From positions 1,044,230 to 1,108,229 of the forward strand of contig NZ_LGKN01000003.1 in assembly GCF_001306175.1 (NCBI RefSeq): a DNA stretch of 64,000 nt. Reading direction: 5' to 3'. A model generated the notes under the pieces. That model saw nothing but the letters and a program-made list of their open reading frames with translations, was not told where the DNA came from and made no database searches. Positions 1-8,229 of the stretch are shown here, piece by piece. The translations under genes and the position numbers were made by a program. Origin of the DNA: Ardenticatena maritima (lineage in GTDB: Bacteria; Chloroflexota; Anaerolineae; Ardenticatenales; Ardenticatenaceae). The stretch's first letter is position 1. Each line of letters starts with the position of its first letter.

Positions 1-1148
1 CGGTGCGTGGTGGAAGCGGGATGCGCAGCCAACGAACGCACGTCGCCGATGTTGACCAGCCGCTTGAAGAGTTTGAGCGCGTCGTAGAATTTGACGCCCG
101 CCTCGTAGCCGCCTTTCACGCCGAATGAGAGCAACGCCGAGGGGCGACCGTTGGTGTATTTCTGCGCCAGTTCGTAGTAGGGGGAATCGGGCAAGCCGGC
201 GTAGTGCACCCATTCGACGTAGGGATGTTCTTTAAGGTATTGCGCCACGGCAAGCGCGTTTTCGGTATGGCGCTCCATGCGCAACGGCAAGGTTTCGATG
301 CCCTGCAAAATCAGGAAGGCGTTGAACGGGCTGATAGCGGAGCCGGTGTTGCGCAACGGCACGGTGCGGGCGCGCGCGATGTACGCGGCGGGACCGAATG
401 CTTCGGTGTACACAACGCCGTGGTAGGCGGGTTCGGGTTGGGTGAGCATGGGGTACTTTTCAGGATACTCCGCCCAGGGGAATTTGCCGCTGTCCACGAT
501 GATGCCGCCAAGCGAGGTGCCATGCCCGCCCATGTATTTGGTGAGCGAGTGCACGACGATGTCTGCGCCGTAATCAATCGGCTTGATGAGCACGGGTGTG
601 GCGACGGTGTTGTCCACAATCAGGGGGACGCCATGGCGGTGCGCCATTTCGGCGAGCGCCTCAATATCCACAATGTTGCCGGCGGGGTTGCCAATGCTTT
701 CGCAATAGACGGCAACGGTTTTTTCGTCAATCAACTTTTCCAGGCTTTCGGGGCGGTCGTCTTCGGCAAAGCGCACTTCAATGCCCTGCTTGGGCAACAT
801 GCCGGAAAAGAGCGTGTACGTCCCACCATACAGCAGCGGCACACTGACGATATTGCTGCCGGCTTCGGCGATGGTGAGGATGGCGTAGTTGATAGCGGCG
901 CTGCCCGCACTGGTCGCGAGGGCGGCGATACCGTGTTCCAGTTGCGCCACACGCTCTTCCAGCACCGCCTGTGTGGGGTTCATGATGCGGGTGTAGATGT
1001 TGCCGGGCACTTCCAGGTTGAAGAGTGCCGCACCATGCGCCGCGTCATCAAACGCGTATGCCACGGTTTGGTAGATGGGCACGGCGATGGATTTGGTGGC
1101 GGGGTCGTGGTCCCAACCGCCGTGAATGGAAATGGTTTCGTCGCGCAT
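1..1148 (-). CDS. metY: O-acetylhomoserine sulfhydrylase (partial, runs off window edge)
   Basis: PLP enzyme of the Cys/Met gamma-family that makes homocysteine from an O-acyl homoserine and sulfide in the cytoplasm. The N-terminal 382 residues are present and the last part lies outside the window (family members are about 430 aa). The reading frame starts MRDETISIHGGWDHDP and includes the family stretch TRIMNPTQAVLEERVAQLE, a region around LIVDNTVATPVLIKPIDYGA, and the PLP-lysine context HSLTKYMGGHG. An AAGGAGG ribosome site sits 6 nt before the ATG at 1148. It lies 66 bp downstream of metA on the same strand, so the two steps of homocysteine synthesis are co-transcribed. O-succinylhomoserine use cannot be excluded from sequence. 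Confidence 0.88.
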   Translation of the reverse strand, partial: MRDETISIHGGWDHDPATKSIAVPIYQTVAYAFDDAAHGAALFNLEVPGNIYTRIMNPTQAVLEERVAQLEHGIAALATSAGSAAINYAILTIAEAGSNIVSVPLLYGGTYTLFSGMLPKQGIEVRFAEDDRPESLEKLIDEKTVAVYCESIGNPAGNIVDIEALAEMAHRHGVPLIVDNTVATPVLIKPIDYGADIVVHSLTKYMGGHGTSLGGIIVDSGKFPWAEYPEKYPMLTQPEPAYHGVVYTEAFGPAAYIARARTVPLRNTGSAISPFNAFLILQGIETLPLRMERHTENALAVAQYLKEHPYVEWVHYAGLPDSPYYELAQKYTNGRPSALLSFGVKGGYEAGVKFYDALKLFKRLVNIGDVRSLAAHPASTTH

Positions 1149-1214
1149 GCAAGCCTCCTTGTGTAAATTGTTTTTTCGACATACACCCCGTTTGAACGGG
1201 ATGGGATGCCCTCG

Positions 1215-2309
1215 CTAATAGCCGTTGTTCTCCTGCTCTTGCAGGTGGCGAATGCCCAACGGGTCTTCGGGGTCAATACCGGGCTTGAACGGTTTGCGGC
1301 GGTCAATATCCGTCACGCGATAGACCAGCCCAAGCCAGTTGTTGAAAATCGCCTTGGCGGTATCGCCCCATGTGTTGTCGAGATAGGGCAAGAGCGCCGA
1401 TTCGGGGAAGGGGGGCGGCTGTGTGCCGCGTCGTTTGGCAAGTTCCACGGCGGCGCGGTAGGTGTCGGCGATGGCGGCGGCTTCAGGCGGGAAGTAGTTT
1501 TCAGGATGCGGCGGGTAGTCATCGCGCTCGCCGCGCACGTAGCGAAAGACTTCGCGCTTGTATTCTTTGAGCAGGCTGTTGGTGTTGTATTCGGGGTGCC
1601 CCTGGAAGTAAATGAACCGCAAATGGTCCGGGCTGACCGCCATATGCACGCCTGCTTCGGCGCTTTCAACAAGAACCACCAACCCCGCGCCCACAAATTG
1701 CGTGCGTGTAATTTCATTCCAGCGCGAATGGGGCACGTCAAAACGGGTGTTGATGTCGGCAAGCAAGGGGTGGCGGCGTGTGATACGATGCGAATAGACG
1801 CCCCACCGCTTACGCGGCAAACGCTGGCGGTCAATGCCGTAGAAATATTTGATGAGCGCATGTGTCGCCAGGCATGAGCACAAAATGGACGTTACGTTTT
1901 CGCTCGCCCACGAAATCACCTCCACCAGAGGCTCCCAAAAGGCTTCTTGCTCCAACGAGGGATTGGTGACATTCGCGCCTGTGATAATGAGCGCGTCCAG
2001 TCCTTCTTCTTTCAACGTCTCAAAATCTTCGTAGTACGCATCAATGTAGGCTTGCGTCTCCGGCGAACGGGGCAACCCCGGCACAGTAAACGGGTGCACA
2101 AAAAACTGCACAATCTTGTTGCACCCGCCAATCAAGCGCATGAACTGCCGCTCGGTCACCTGCAAAGCGGCATCGGGCATCATATTGAGCAAGCCGATAT
2201 GCAACTCGCGAATATCCTGATGAAGGGCGTGTTCCAGTGGGAGCACGTCCTGTCCATAACGGCGAAGGTCTTCAAATGTTGGCAAGCGCGAATGCGCCAC
2301 AAGCGGCAT
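1215..2309 (-). CDS. metA: Homoserine O-acyltransferase (MetA family)
   Basis: Activates homoserine by acylation, the first committed step toward methionine. The 364-aa protein has the MetA fold signatures: likely nucleophile Cys146 in CSCLATHAL, and the His238/Glu240 pair in QGHPEY. The donor-selecting region reads ITGANVTNP (residues 109-117). The familiar acetyl- and succinyl-type enzymes have GAPVE or GAPLG there, so acetyl versus succinyl use is not decided by sequence. The MetY-type neighbour favours acetyl. Start ATG at 2309 has an AGGAGG site at 2318-2323. A Met/Cys-rich short ORF and paired RNA arms precede it, which suggests control by amino-acid supply. No SAM riboswitch was recognised upstream. 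Confidence 0.85.
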   Translation of the reverse strand: MPLVAHSRLPTFEDLRRYGQDVLPLEHALHQDIRELHIGLLNMMPDAALQVTERQFMRLIGGCNKIVQFFVHPFTVPGLPRSPETQAYIDAYYEDFETLKEEGLDALIITGANVTNPSLEQEAFWEPLVEVISWASENVTSILCSCLATHALIKYFYGIDRQRLPRKRWGVYSHRITRRHPLLADINTRFDVPHSRWNEITRTQFVGAGLVVLVESAEAGVHMAVSPDHLRFIYFQGHPEYNTNSLLKEYKREVFRYVRGERDDYPPHPENYFPPEAAAIADTYRAAVELAKRRGTQPPPFPESALLPYLDNTWGDTAKAIFNNWLGLVYRVTDIDRRKPFKPGIDPEDPLGIRHLQEQENNGY

Positions 2310-2358
2310 CGTGGCTTCCTCCTGACTGGTGTCTTGTCGGTCTCTTCAGGGGATGGGC

Positions 2359-2484
2359 TTACGAACGTGGCGAGAGGCAACACCAACAGGGGGAAGCATG
2401 GCAAACGCCATGCATGCAACACATGCACATCATCATGTGTGCGGCGGCATGTGTCTGAATTGTCGGTGTTGCATATGTGGTCAT
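2359..2484 (-). CDS. Candidate Met/Cys-rich leader peptide of the metA-metY operon
   Basis: A 41-codon ORF ends 49 nt before the metA start codon on the same strand. From residue 17 it reads MMMCMCCMHGVC, then SPCWCC, giving 5 internal Met and 7 Cys within residues 17-36. Such a concentration of exactly the amino acids made by the downstream operon is the hallmark of a ribosome-sensing leader, as in the classical trp and his leaders and the Cys leaders reported in actinobacteria. Against it, no clear Shine-Dalgarno precedes the ATG at 2484, and a terminator-like hairpin lies just upstream. RNA arms able to pair (2461-2472 with 2377-2388) enclose the Met/Cys run. I infer attenuation; translation is unproven. 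Confidence 0.55.
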   Translation of the reverse strand: MTTYATPTIQTHAAAHMMMCMCCMHGVCHASPCWCCLSPRS

Positions 2485-2490
2485 GGCAAT

Positions 2491-2520
2491 AAAAAAACGC
2501 ACGTTCCATCTGGAACGTGC
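2491..2520 (-). terminator. Intrinsic terminator hairpin between carH and the met leader
   Basis: Inverted arms at 2499-2508 and 2511-2520 (GCACGTTCCA / TGGAACGTGC on the plus strand) form a 9-10 bp stem, followed in the minus direction by seven T residues (A run 2491-2497). It can terminate carH transcripts. A near-consensus minus-strand promoter (2552-2579) lies between the carH stop and this hairpin, so it may also sit inside the met operon leader. Confidence 0.75.
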
Positions 2521-2551
2521 GCCCTCGCACCTTGGGTTGCTTGATGGCCGC

Positions 2552-2579
2552 ATTGTAAACGTCTCAGTGAGGGTGTCAA
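2552..2579 (-). promoter_or_regulatory. Sigma70-type promoter candidate for the met operon
   Basis: On the minus strand TTGACA (2574-2579) is followed by a 16-bp spacer and TACAAT (2552-2557). It begins immediately after the carH stop codon. Transcription would start near 2545, giving a leader of about 235 nt that holds the terminator hairpin, the Met/Cys-rich ORF and the metA ribosome site. Confidence 0.6.
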
Positions 2580-2580
2580 A

Positions 2581-3912
2581 TCATGCCGCCAGGGCATGCA
2601 CAACCTTTTGCAACCACTCAATCACAATCTGCCCGCGCTCATCCAGGTGGTGTTGTGCCGCCTGCTGATACATTCGCAAGAAATGGTACAACGCATCTCG
2701 CGGAATGTTGTGGTACACCAGCAACGTCTCTACCCATTCCAACTCGCTTCCCAGTATTTGCACATCTCCCAGGCGCAAAACGGCCTCAAGATCGCCGCCC
2801 AAGAAATACACAGCGCTTTGGAGCGCCGAGATGGGCAATGCGCGCATATGTTCGTCGGCTTGCAGCGCCCGGATCACATCAGCGGCAATGAAGGGCTGTT
2901 GCGCCCGAAAATGATGCCATGCCTCGCGATAAGTGGGCGGCAACGCCGGCACGTTGGGCAATGCCGGCGTATGGCGCACCCAATCCAGCAGATGCGCCAA
3001 GGCGCTTTCCATACTTTCACCTAAAAAGAGCCCGCGAATAAAACGCCGCGCCAGCGGCTCCTGGGCAAAGATGCGCCCGCCATACGCCACAACCACATTG
3101 CGAGATGCCAGAAGTTCCGCCACATCAGCAAGGCGCGCCGCCGTCGTCAGATGTTGCGCCGTCAACACCACAAGACGAGGGCGAACACGCTCATATGTTT
3201 GCATCAAGCGGTCGGCGGGGACGTTCGCGCCCAAATAGACCGTCGCCACGCCATGGCGCCGCAACAGAAACGCCAGCATCAAGAGGGGAAGGCTGTGCAG
3301 TTCGTCGGGGGCGCACGCCAGCAACAGGCTTCCCGGCTCCCAAGGCGGCGGCATGGTTGCCATCATCGCCGAAAGCCGCCGACTGACCAACGCCGAGGCA
3401 AAATGTTCCTGTTGCACACTCACCTCGCCGCGATACCAGCGTTCGCCGATTTCATGCAATGCCGGGCGAATGAGTTGCAGCACGACCGTTTCCGGCGGAT
3501 AGAGGGCAAACGCTTCCGTCAACACCGCCTCGGCGTTTTGTTCGTCAAAGTTGAGCACGGCATCGAGCCAGGCTTGCACCGACGCATCCAGTTGCGAATG
3601 CCCTGCAGGTCGTCGCACGGGCGGTTGGGCGTCGAACCGATGCACAGGCATCACATGCAGGGGGTCGTTTCCCTCACGTTCAATCTGCTGCCACAAAGAG
3701 ACCGCTTCACTAATGCGCATCCCTTCTTCCAACCGCGCCCGCAACCACTCCACCACGGCAATATCATATTCCGAGTAGAGACGGTGCCCGCTCGGCTTGC
3801 GGTGCGGCTTGGGAAGCCCATAACGCCGCTCCCATACGCGCAACGTATCAGGCTTGACGCCTGTGCGTTGCACAACGGCTTTCAAATTGTAGGTCGGTGT
3901 CGTGTCGTACAT
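2581..3912 (-). CDS. carH: CarH-type B12-dependent light-responsive repressor (MerR family)
   Basis: A MerR-type winged helix (residues about 8-75, with TLRVWERRYGLPKP) is joined to a cobalamin-binding module. The helical part carries W159-x9-E169-H170, the motif typical of adenosylcobalamin photoreceptors of the CarH/LitR group. The Rossmann part has DELH206, a candidate lower Co ligand, and later VVAYGG. In known CarH proteins the dark B12 tetramer represses carotenoid genes and light breaks it. The divergent carotenoid operon fits that role exactly. The protein is 443 aa against about 290 in Thermus, because of a helical tail of roughly 130 residues after about residue 313 that I do not recognise. 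Start ATG 3912 was chosen over an upstream in-frame ATG inside the promoter. Confidence 0.85.
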   Translation of the reverse strand: MYDTTPTYNLKAVVQRTGVKPDTLRVWERRYGLPKPHRKPSGHRLYSEYDIAVVEWLRARLEEGMRISEAVSLWQQIEREGNDPLHVMPVHRFDAQPPVRRPAGHSQLDASVQAWLDAVLNFDEQNAEAVLTEAFALYPPETVVLQLIRPALHEIGERWYRGEVSVQQEHFASALVSRRLSAMMATMPPPWEPGSLLLACAPDELHSLPLLMLAFLLRRHGVATVYLGANVPADRLMQTYERVRPRLVVLTAQHLTTAARLADVAELLASRNVVVAYGGRIFAQEPLARRFIRGLFLGESMESALAHLLDWVRHTPALPNVPALPPTYREAWHHFRAQQPFIAADVIRALQADEHMRALPISALQSAVYFLGGDLEAVLRLGDVQILGSELEWVETLLVYHNIPRDALYHFLRMYQQAAQHHLDERGQIVIEWLQKVVHALAA

Positions 3913-3948
3913 AGAAAACCCCGCTTGAATGTTCAGGCTGATTGGGAA

Positions 3949-3985
3949 ATTGTAAGAAAAGCCCCGCACTTGTCAATAGATTGTC
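3949..3985 (-). promoter_or_regulatory. carH promoter with tandem GACA repeats (probable CarH operator)
   Basis: On the minus strand TTGACA (3971-3976), a 16-bp spacer and TACAAT (3949-3954) form a strong promoter reading into carH. Two GACA cores (3971-3974 and 3982-3985) lie exactly 11 bp apart and overlap the -35 box. Thermus CarH is known to bind tandem 11-bp repeats across a -35 element, so self-repression is likely. Confidence 0.6.
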
Positions 3986-4048
3986 CAAGATTCAGAGAAG
4001 CGTTTCCGCAATTTTGGTTATTACGACCATGAATTGACCAGAGAATTC

Positions 4049-4076
4049 TTGACAAAAAAAGGACACACGCTATAGT
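4049..4076 (+). promoter_or_regulatory. Promoter of the carotenoid operon with GACA repeats
   Basis: TTGACA (4049-4054), a 16-bp spacer and TATAGT (4071-4076) read into the carotenoid genes. GACA cores at 4051-4054 and 4062-4065 repeat with an 11-bp period, matching the arrangement at the divergent carH promoter. CarH bound here would cover the -35 box. A further TTGAC lies at 4034-4038. Confidence 0.65.
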
Positions 4077-4108
4077 TGCCACATCAACCGCTCAAAGGAG
4101 CAATGCTT

Positions 4109-5131
4109 ATGCGTCTTTCACGGCAACAATTCATCCCTTTTGTGCCGCTTCTGCTGGCGTCCACGGCACTCACCGCCATTATTTGGCTCACAGCGGGCGC
4201 TCTGCACACACGGTTTGACATCGTGGGCGTCAAATACAGTTCATTCTTTTACCCCTGGCAAACACGCAATCCCACCACCGCCGCGTATATCACCTCATGG
4301 GTGGGGTACGCCCTGCACAATATCGCCGTGTGGGGGCTGATTTTCATCGCCCAGCGACAACGCCCGACATACAGCAAGCGATTCCGCTGGTTCAACTGGG
4401 CTATGGTTATTGTCAATCTGGCCGGTTTTGCGCTTCATTGGGTGCAAACACAACTCTGGTACGACGGTCTCGCCATTTCAGTCCACGAGGCAACGTCCCA
4501 AGGCTCCGTCATTCTCATGCTCGTTTTCATTCTCATTCTGGAAACCCCGCGCCGTGGGCTCGTATGGGGCAAAAAAGTGCGCTTCCACAAAGCATTTTTA
4601 GACGTTATTCGGCGCTACCACGGCTACCTGTTCTCGTGGGCGCTCATTTACACATTCTGGTATCACCCCATGGAAAACACTTTTGGGCATCTTATCGGCT
4701 TTTTCTACATGTTCGTCTTGCTCTCACAATCGGTGCTTATTTTCCATCGCGCCCACCTCAACCGATACTGGACCTTCCTGCTTGAAGTGCTGGTGCTGTT
4801 CCATGGGACACTGGTCGCAATTGAACAAGGCAAGGGCTTGTGGCCTATGTTCCTCTTCGGGTTCACGGCACTCATTATCCTCACGCAAATGCACGGGTTG
4901 GGGCTCAGCACTCGCCTGCGCCGCCTCTTCGCGCTCGCGTTTGTTCTCATCACGGTTGGCTTCTACCTCGCCATTGGCGACCTCGCCCGCATGAATGAAG
5001 TGCTGCGCATCCCTGTCGTCGAGTACGGGCTGGTTTTCCTCTTCTACGTGCTGTTTTTGGGTCTCTATGGCGGCTGGAAAAGCCTGCAACGGCTGGCTTC
5101 ATCCATCACGCCTTCAACCAACCGCGCCTGA
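4109..5131 (+). CDS. Polytopic membrane protein of unknown function, first gene of the carotenoid operon
   Basis: 340 aa with roughly nine or ten hydrophobic segments spread over the whole length, rich in Trp, His and aromatic residues within the membrane (for example YHGYLFSWALIYTFWYHPME). I recognise no family. His residues in several helices (ALHN, ALHW, YHGY, YHPM, GHL, FHRAH, FHG) could bind haem or another cofactor, but this is speculation. Start ATG 4109 is chosen because AAAGGAG (4094-4100) stands 8 nt before it, while the in-frame ATG at 4103 is too close. It directly follows the CarH-type promoter and precedes crtB by 17 nt, so a role in carotenoid handling or light-related membrane function is inferred from position only. 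Confidence 0.75.
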   Translation: MRLSRQQFIPFVPLLLASTALTAIIWLTAGALHTRFDIVGVKYSSFFYPWQTRNPTTAAYITSWVGYALHNIAVWGLIFIAQRQRPTYSKRFRWFNWAMVIVNLAGFALHWVQTQLWYDGLAISVHEATSQGSVILMLVFILILETPRRGLVWGKKVRFHKAFLDVIRRYHGYLFSWALIYTFWYHPMENTFGHLIGFFYMFVLLSQSVLIFHRAHLNRYWTFLLEVLVLFHGTLVAIEQGKGLWPMFLFGFTALIILTQMHGLGLSTRLRRLFALAFVLITVGFYLAIGDLARMNEVLRIPVVEYGLVFLFYVLFLGLYGGWKSLQRLASSITPSTNRA

Positions 5132-5148
5132 TGAGAAAGGAGCGTTTT

Positions 5149-6114
5149 ATGTCAACTGTTGACCACTCCTGGGAGCAATCCCTGCTCCGCAAGGCCATGT
5201 TAGCCCTCGAAGAGCATTTGCCTGTTCGGCGTACCGCTGCGCTGCGGTACGATACAGGCAGAGCCTACACCGCGTGCGAAACCATTACACGCCTCAACAG
5301 TCGCACGTTTTATACGGCCACAGCGCTCATGCCCGCCGAAAAACGGCGCGCGATCCGTGCACTTTACGCGTTCTGCCGTGTCAGTGACGACATTGTGGAT
5401 ACACTCGAAGAGAATCGGCGCGAACACCTGGACGCCTGGCGCAACGCTTTGCGCGAGCCACCCACCCAAGAGCATCCCGTCCTCGTCGCATGGTACGATA
5501 TTCGCCATCGCTACATGATTCCCCCGCTCTATGCGGAGCATTTGTTGGAAGCACTCGAACAAGACCTCAGTATCACGCGCTACGCCACGTTTGAAGACCT
5601 GGCGCACTACTGCTACGGCGTGGCGTCCACTGTGGGGTTGATGTCCATGCACATCATCGGCTATACAAGTACCGCCGCTATTCCCTATGCCATCAAACTG
5701 GGGGTAGCCCTGCAACTTACCAACATCCTGCGCGATATCGCTGAGGATTGGGCGCAAGGGCGACTCTATCTCCCGCAAGAAGAACTCGCGGCTTTCAATC
5801 TGAAAGAAGATGATATCGCCGCGGGACGTGTTGATGAGCGTTGGCGCGCCTTCATGCGCTACCAAATTGCACGCGCCCACCGCCTCTATGCGGAATCGTT
5901 GCCCGGGATTGCTTTCTTGCACCGCGACGGGCGGTTCGCCGTCGCCGCCGCCGCGGAACTCTATCGCGCCATTCTGGACGACATCGAAGCGCACGACTAC
6001 GACGTATTTACACGCCGCGCCCATATTTCGGACACGCGCAAAATACGCATGTTGCCGGGTATTGCATGGCGCGCCTACACCAATCGCTATGCGAAAATGA
6101 TACCAACCACCTGA
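5149..6114 (+). CDS. crtB: Phytoene synthase
   Basis: Condenses two geranylgeranyl diphosphates head-to-head into phytoene, the entry step of C40 carotenoids. The 321-aa product has the two Asp-rich Mg-diphosphate sites expected of squalene/phytoene synthases: DDIVD at residues 80-84 in [17 protein letters not shown] and DIAED at 196-200 in [13 protein letters not shown], with RLYLPQEEL following. ATG 5149 is preceded by AAAGGAG and gives the usual N-terminus. An in-frame ATG at 5131 would overlap the previous stop. It is part of the CarH-controlled operon. No GGPP synthase gene is in the window, so the precursor must come from a locus elsewhere. Confidence 0.95.
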   Translation: MSTVDHSWEQSLLRKAMLALEEHLPVRRTAALRYDTGRAYTACETITRLNSRTFYTATALMPAEKRRAIRALYAFCRVSDDIVDTLEENRREHLDAWRNALREPPTQEHPVLVAWYDIRHRYMIPPLYAEHLLEALEQDLSITRYATFEDLAHYCYGVASTVGLMSMHIIGYTSTAAIPYAIKLGVALQLTNILRDIAEDWAQGRLYLPQEELAAFNLKEDDIAAGRVDERWRAFMRYQIARAHRLYAESLPGIAFLHRDGRFAVAAAAELYRAILDDIEAHDYDVFTRRAHISDTRKIRMLPGIAWRAYTNRYAKMIPTT

Positions 6115-6124
6115 GAGGAAGAGG

Positions 6125-7663
6125 ATGATGTCAACGAAACCACGCACAATTGTTATTGGTACAGGCTTTGGGGGGCTGGCGGCTGCCGCACGCCTCGCCG
6201 CGCGCGGGCATGATGTGGTCATTTTCGAGAAGCTGGACAAACCCGGCGGACGCGCCTACGCTGTAGAGCAAGACGGCTTCATGTTCGACGGTGGCCCCAC
6301 AGTCATTACGGCGCCTTTCCTGTTTGATGAGATTTTTGAACTGGCGGGGCGTCGCCGTGAAGACTACGTGACCTTTATTCCCGTTGAGCCCTACTATCGC
6401 ATCTTCAACCACGAAGGGCGTTATTTCGACTACAACGGTGATATGGATTTCATACTCTCCCAGATTGAGCAATGGAATCCAGCCGATAAAGAGGGTTATC
6501 GTCGCTTCATCACCACCACCAAAGCCATTTTCCAAAAAGGCTTTGTGGAACTAGCGGATAAACCCTTCCTGCACATCAGCGACATGCTGCGCGTCGCCCC
6601 AGACCTCATCAAATTGCAATCGTACCGCTCTGTCTATGGTTACGTCTCACAATTCATCCAGGATGAATTTTTGCGCCGCTGTTTCACATTCCACCCACTC
6701 CTGATTGGCGGCAATCCGTTCACATCCTCATCTATCTATGCCATGATTCATTATCTGGAGCGCGAGTGGGGTATCTGGTATGCCAAAGGCGGCACGGTTG
6801 CGCTCGTGAATGCGCTGGTCAGGTTGATTGAAGAATTGGGCGGGCGCATCTACTACAACGCAGAAGTGGATGAAATCCTGGTGGAAAACCGCCGCGCTGT
6901 GGGCGTGCGGCTCAAAGACGGGCGCACCTTCCACGCCGACCATGTGGTTTCAAACGCAGATGTCCCCTTTACGTACATGAACCTTATCGCACCCGAACAT
7001 CGCGGCCTGCGCAATTCAGATTTTCGCTACAAACATCTCACCAAATACAGCATGTCGCTGGTGGTGATTTACTTCGGCACCAACCGCCTCTATCGCGACA
7101 CGCCGCTCAAACACCACAACATCATCCTGAGCGAACGCTACAAAGGCTTGTTGCGCGACATTTTTGCCGCCAAAACACTCCCCGAAGATTTTTCGCTCTA
7201 CCTGCACATGCCCACACTCACCGACCCATCCATTGCGCCTGAGGGGCATGAGAGTTTCTACGTGCTTGCACCTGTGCCACATCTTGGCGCTGACATTGAC
7301 TGGGCAACCACCGCACGCCCGTATCGCGACGCCATCATGCGCTTTTTGGAAGAAAACTATTTGCCCGACCTGAGCAAACACATCGTGACGGAGCGCATGA
7401 TTGACCCGCGCCATTTTCAAAACGCGCTGAATACCTACCTGGGCACAGGCTTCTCAATCCAGCCCATTCTGACCCAATCAGCGTGGTTCCGTCCCCATAA
7501 CCGTTCGGAAGATATTCCCAACCTCTATTTCGTCGGGGCGGGCACACACCCAGGCGCCGGCTTGCCCGGCGTGGTCTCTTCCGCCAAAATCGTTGATACG
7601 CTGATCGGCGAAACGGCGCACGCCCCCATGCCCACCCACACCCGCGCCGCTACACCAGCCTGA
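6125..7663 (+). CDS. crtI: Phytoene desaturase (CrtI family)
   Basis: FAD-dependent desaturase that introduces double bonds into phytoene, normally giving lycopene. The 512-aa protein starts with an ADP-binding Rossmann motif ([20 protein letters not shown], then [12 protein letters not shown]) and ends with the CrtI signature [19 protein letters not shown] before SSAKI. Length and both ends match bacterial CrtI. The gene follows crtB by 10 nt with a GAGGAAGAGG ribosome site. Its stop codon overlaps the first possible start of the next gene. The number of desaturations cannot be read from sequence, but a downstream lycopene cyclase implies lycopene as product. Confidence 0.93.
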   Translation: MMSTKPRTIVIGTGFGGLAAAARLAARGHDVVIFEKLDKPGGRAYAVEQDGFMFDGGPTVITAPFLFDEIFELAGRRREDYVTFIPVEPYYRIFNHEGRYFDYNGDMDFILSQIEQWNPADKEGYRRFITTTKAIFQKGFVELADKPFLHISDMLRVAPDLIKLQSYRSVYGYVSQFIQDEFLRRCFTFHPLLIGGNPFTSSSIYAMIHYLEREWGIWYAKGGTVALVNALVRLIEELGGRIYYNAEVDEILVENRRAVGVRLKDGRTFHADHVVSNADVPFTYMNLIAPEHRGLRNSDFRYKHLTKYSMSLVVIYFGTNRLYRDTPLKHHNIILSERYKGLLRDIFAAKTLPEDFSLYLHMPTLTDPSIAPEGHESFYVLAPVPHLGADIDWATTARPYRDAIMRFLEENYLPDLSKHIVTERMIDPRHFQNALNTYLGTGFSIQPILTQSAWFRPHNRSEDIPNLYFVGAGTHPGAGLPGVVSSAKIVDTLIGETAHAPMPTHTRAATPA

Positions 7664-7683
7664 TGATCATGCAGGAGACTATC

Positions 7684-8229
7684 ATGCAACACCCACAAGA
7701 ACGCTTGTTTCGGCGTTTCCTGGAACAATTGCAAAGCGCCTTACCAGATACAGCGCCAACGGATTTGACGAGCGAATCACTATCGCAAGCCTTTCGCTAC
7801 ACGTTCGATGTAAACAAGATGACTGTTATCAGTCACATCATCGAAGATACAGCCGCCGATCATCCTAGTGCTGACCTGCATGTCTCGTTTCAATACATGT
7901 CGCGCTTTTCCGACCAGGCGCCTCGCTACCACAACCTGGTTCGTGTTCTCAATCACCTTTGGCTCTATGCAGCACTTGACGCGCCAGCCCCCACACTGCC
8001 TCACACGACCATCATTGACACGGGGGGCTCATTTTTGGAAGCGTATTGGTTCGTGGTCGCTTATGGCCCCGGCCTTTCGATGACGCTCCTCGCCAAGGAA
8101 ATTGGGCAAAGCCGCCGATATGAGGGGATCTACGCCTTTGACCATAACATCACGTACAAGGTGCTCAATCTTCTGCACATGCTTTACCCAGGTGTCGTTC
8201 CTGCGCCGTTGCCACCCGAACTTTTGTGA
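7684..8229 (+). CDS. Probable DICT-type sensory domain protein
   Basis: 181 aa, a single domain without membrane segments. The order of features recalls the DICT domain found with diguanylate cyclases and two-component systems: MTVISHIIED near residue 38, SFQYMSRFSDQAPRYHNL, a short beta-rich middle (TIIDTGGSFLEAYWFVVAYG), then LAKEIGQ and YEGIYAFDHNITYKVLN. This assignment is from pattern memory and is tentative. Start ATG 7684 has CAGGAGA six nt upstream, while starts at 7663 or 7669 lack spacing. It sits between crtI and the P450 in the same operon, so it may sense or relay a signal linked to pigment or light. It has no output domain of its own. Confidence 0.5.
   Translation: MQHPQERLFRRFLEQLQSALPDTAPTDLTSESLSQAFRYTFDVNKMTVISHIIEDTAADHPSADLHVSFQYMSRFSDQAPRYHNLVRVLNHLWLYAALDAPAPTLPHTTIIDTGGSFLEAYWFVVAYGPGLSMTLLAKEIGQSRRYEGIYAFDHNITYKVLNLLHMLYPGVVPAPLPPELL

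Noticed and set aside
204..1166. Plus-strand open frame of 320 codons at the window start
   Set aside because: Antisense to metY, whose protein matches the family throughout.
1190..1206. CCCGTT/AACGGG hairpin between metA and metY as a terminator
   Set aside because: No U tract follows on the minus strand and the two genes belong together; at most it is an mRNA stability element.
2310..2545. SAM riboswitch upstream of metA
   Set aside because: Looked for the conserved SAM-I core (GATGAAACC-type and flanking helices) on the minus strand and did not find it.
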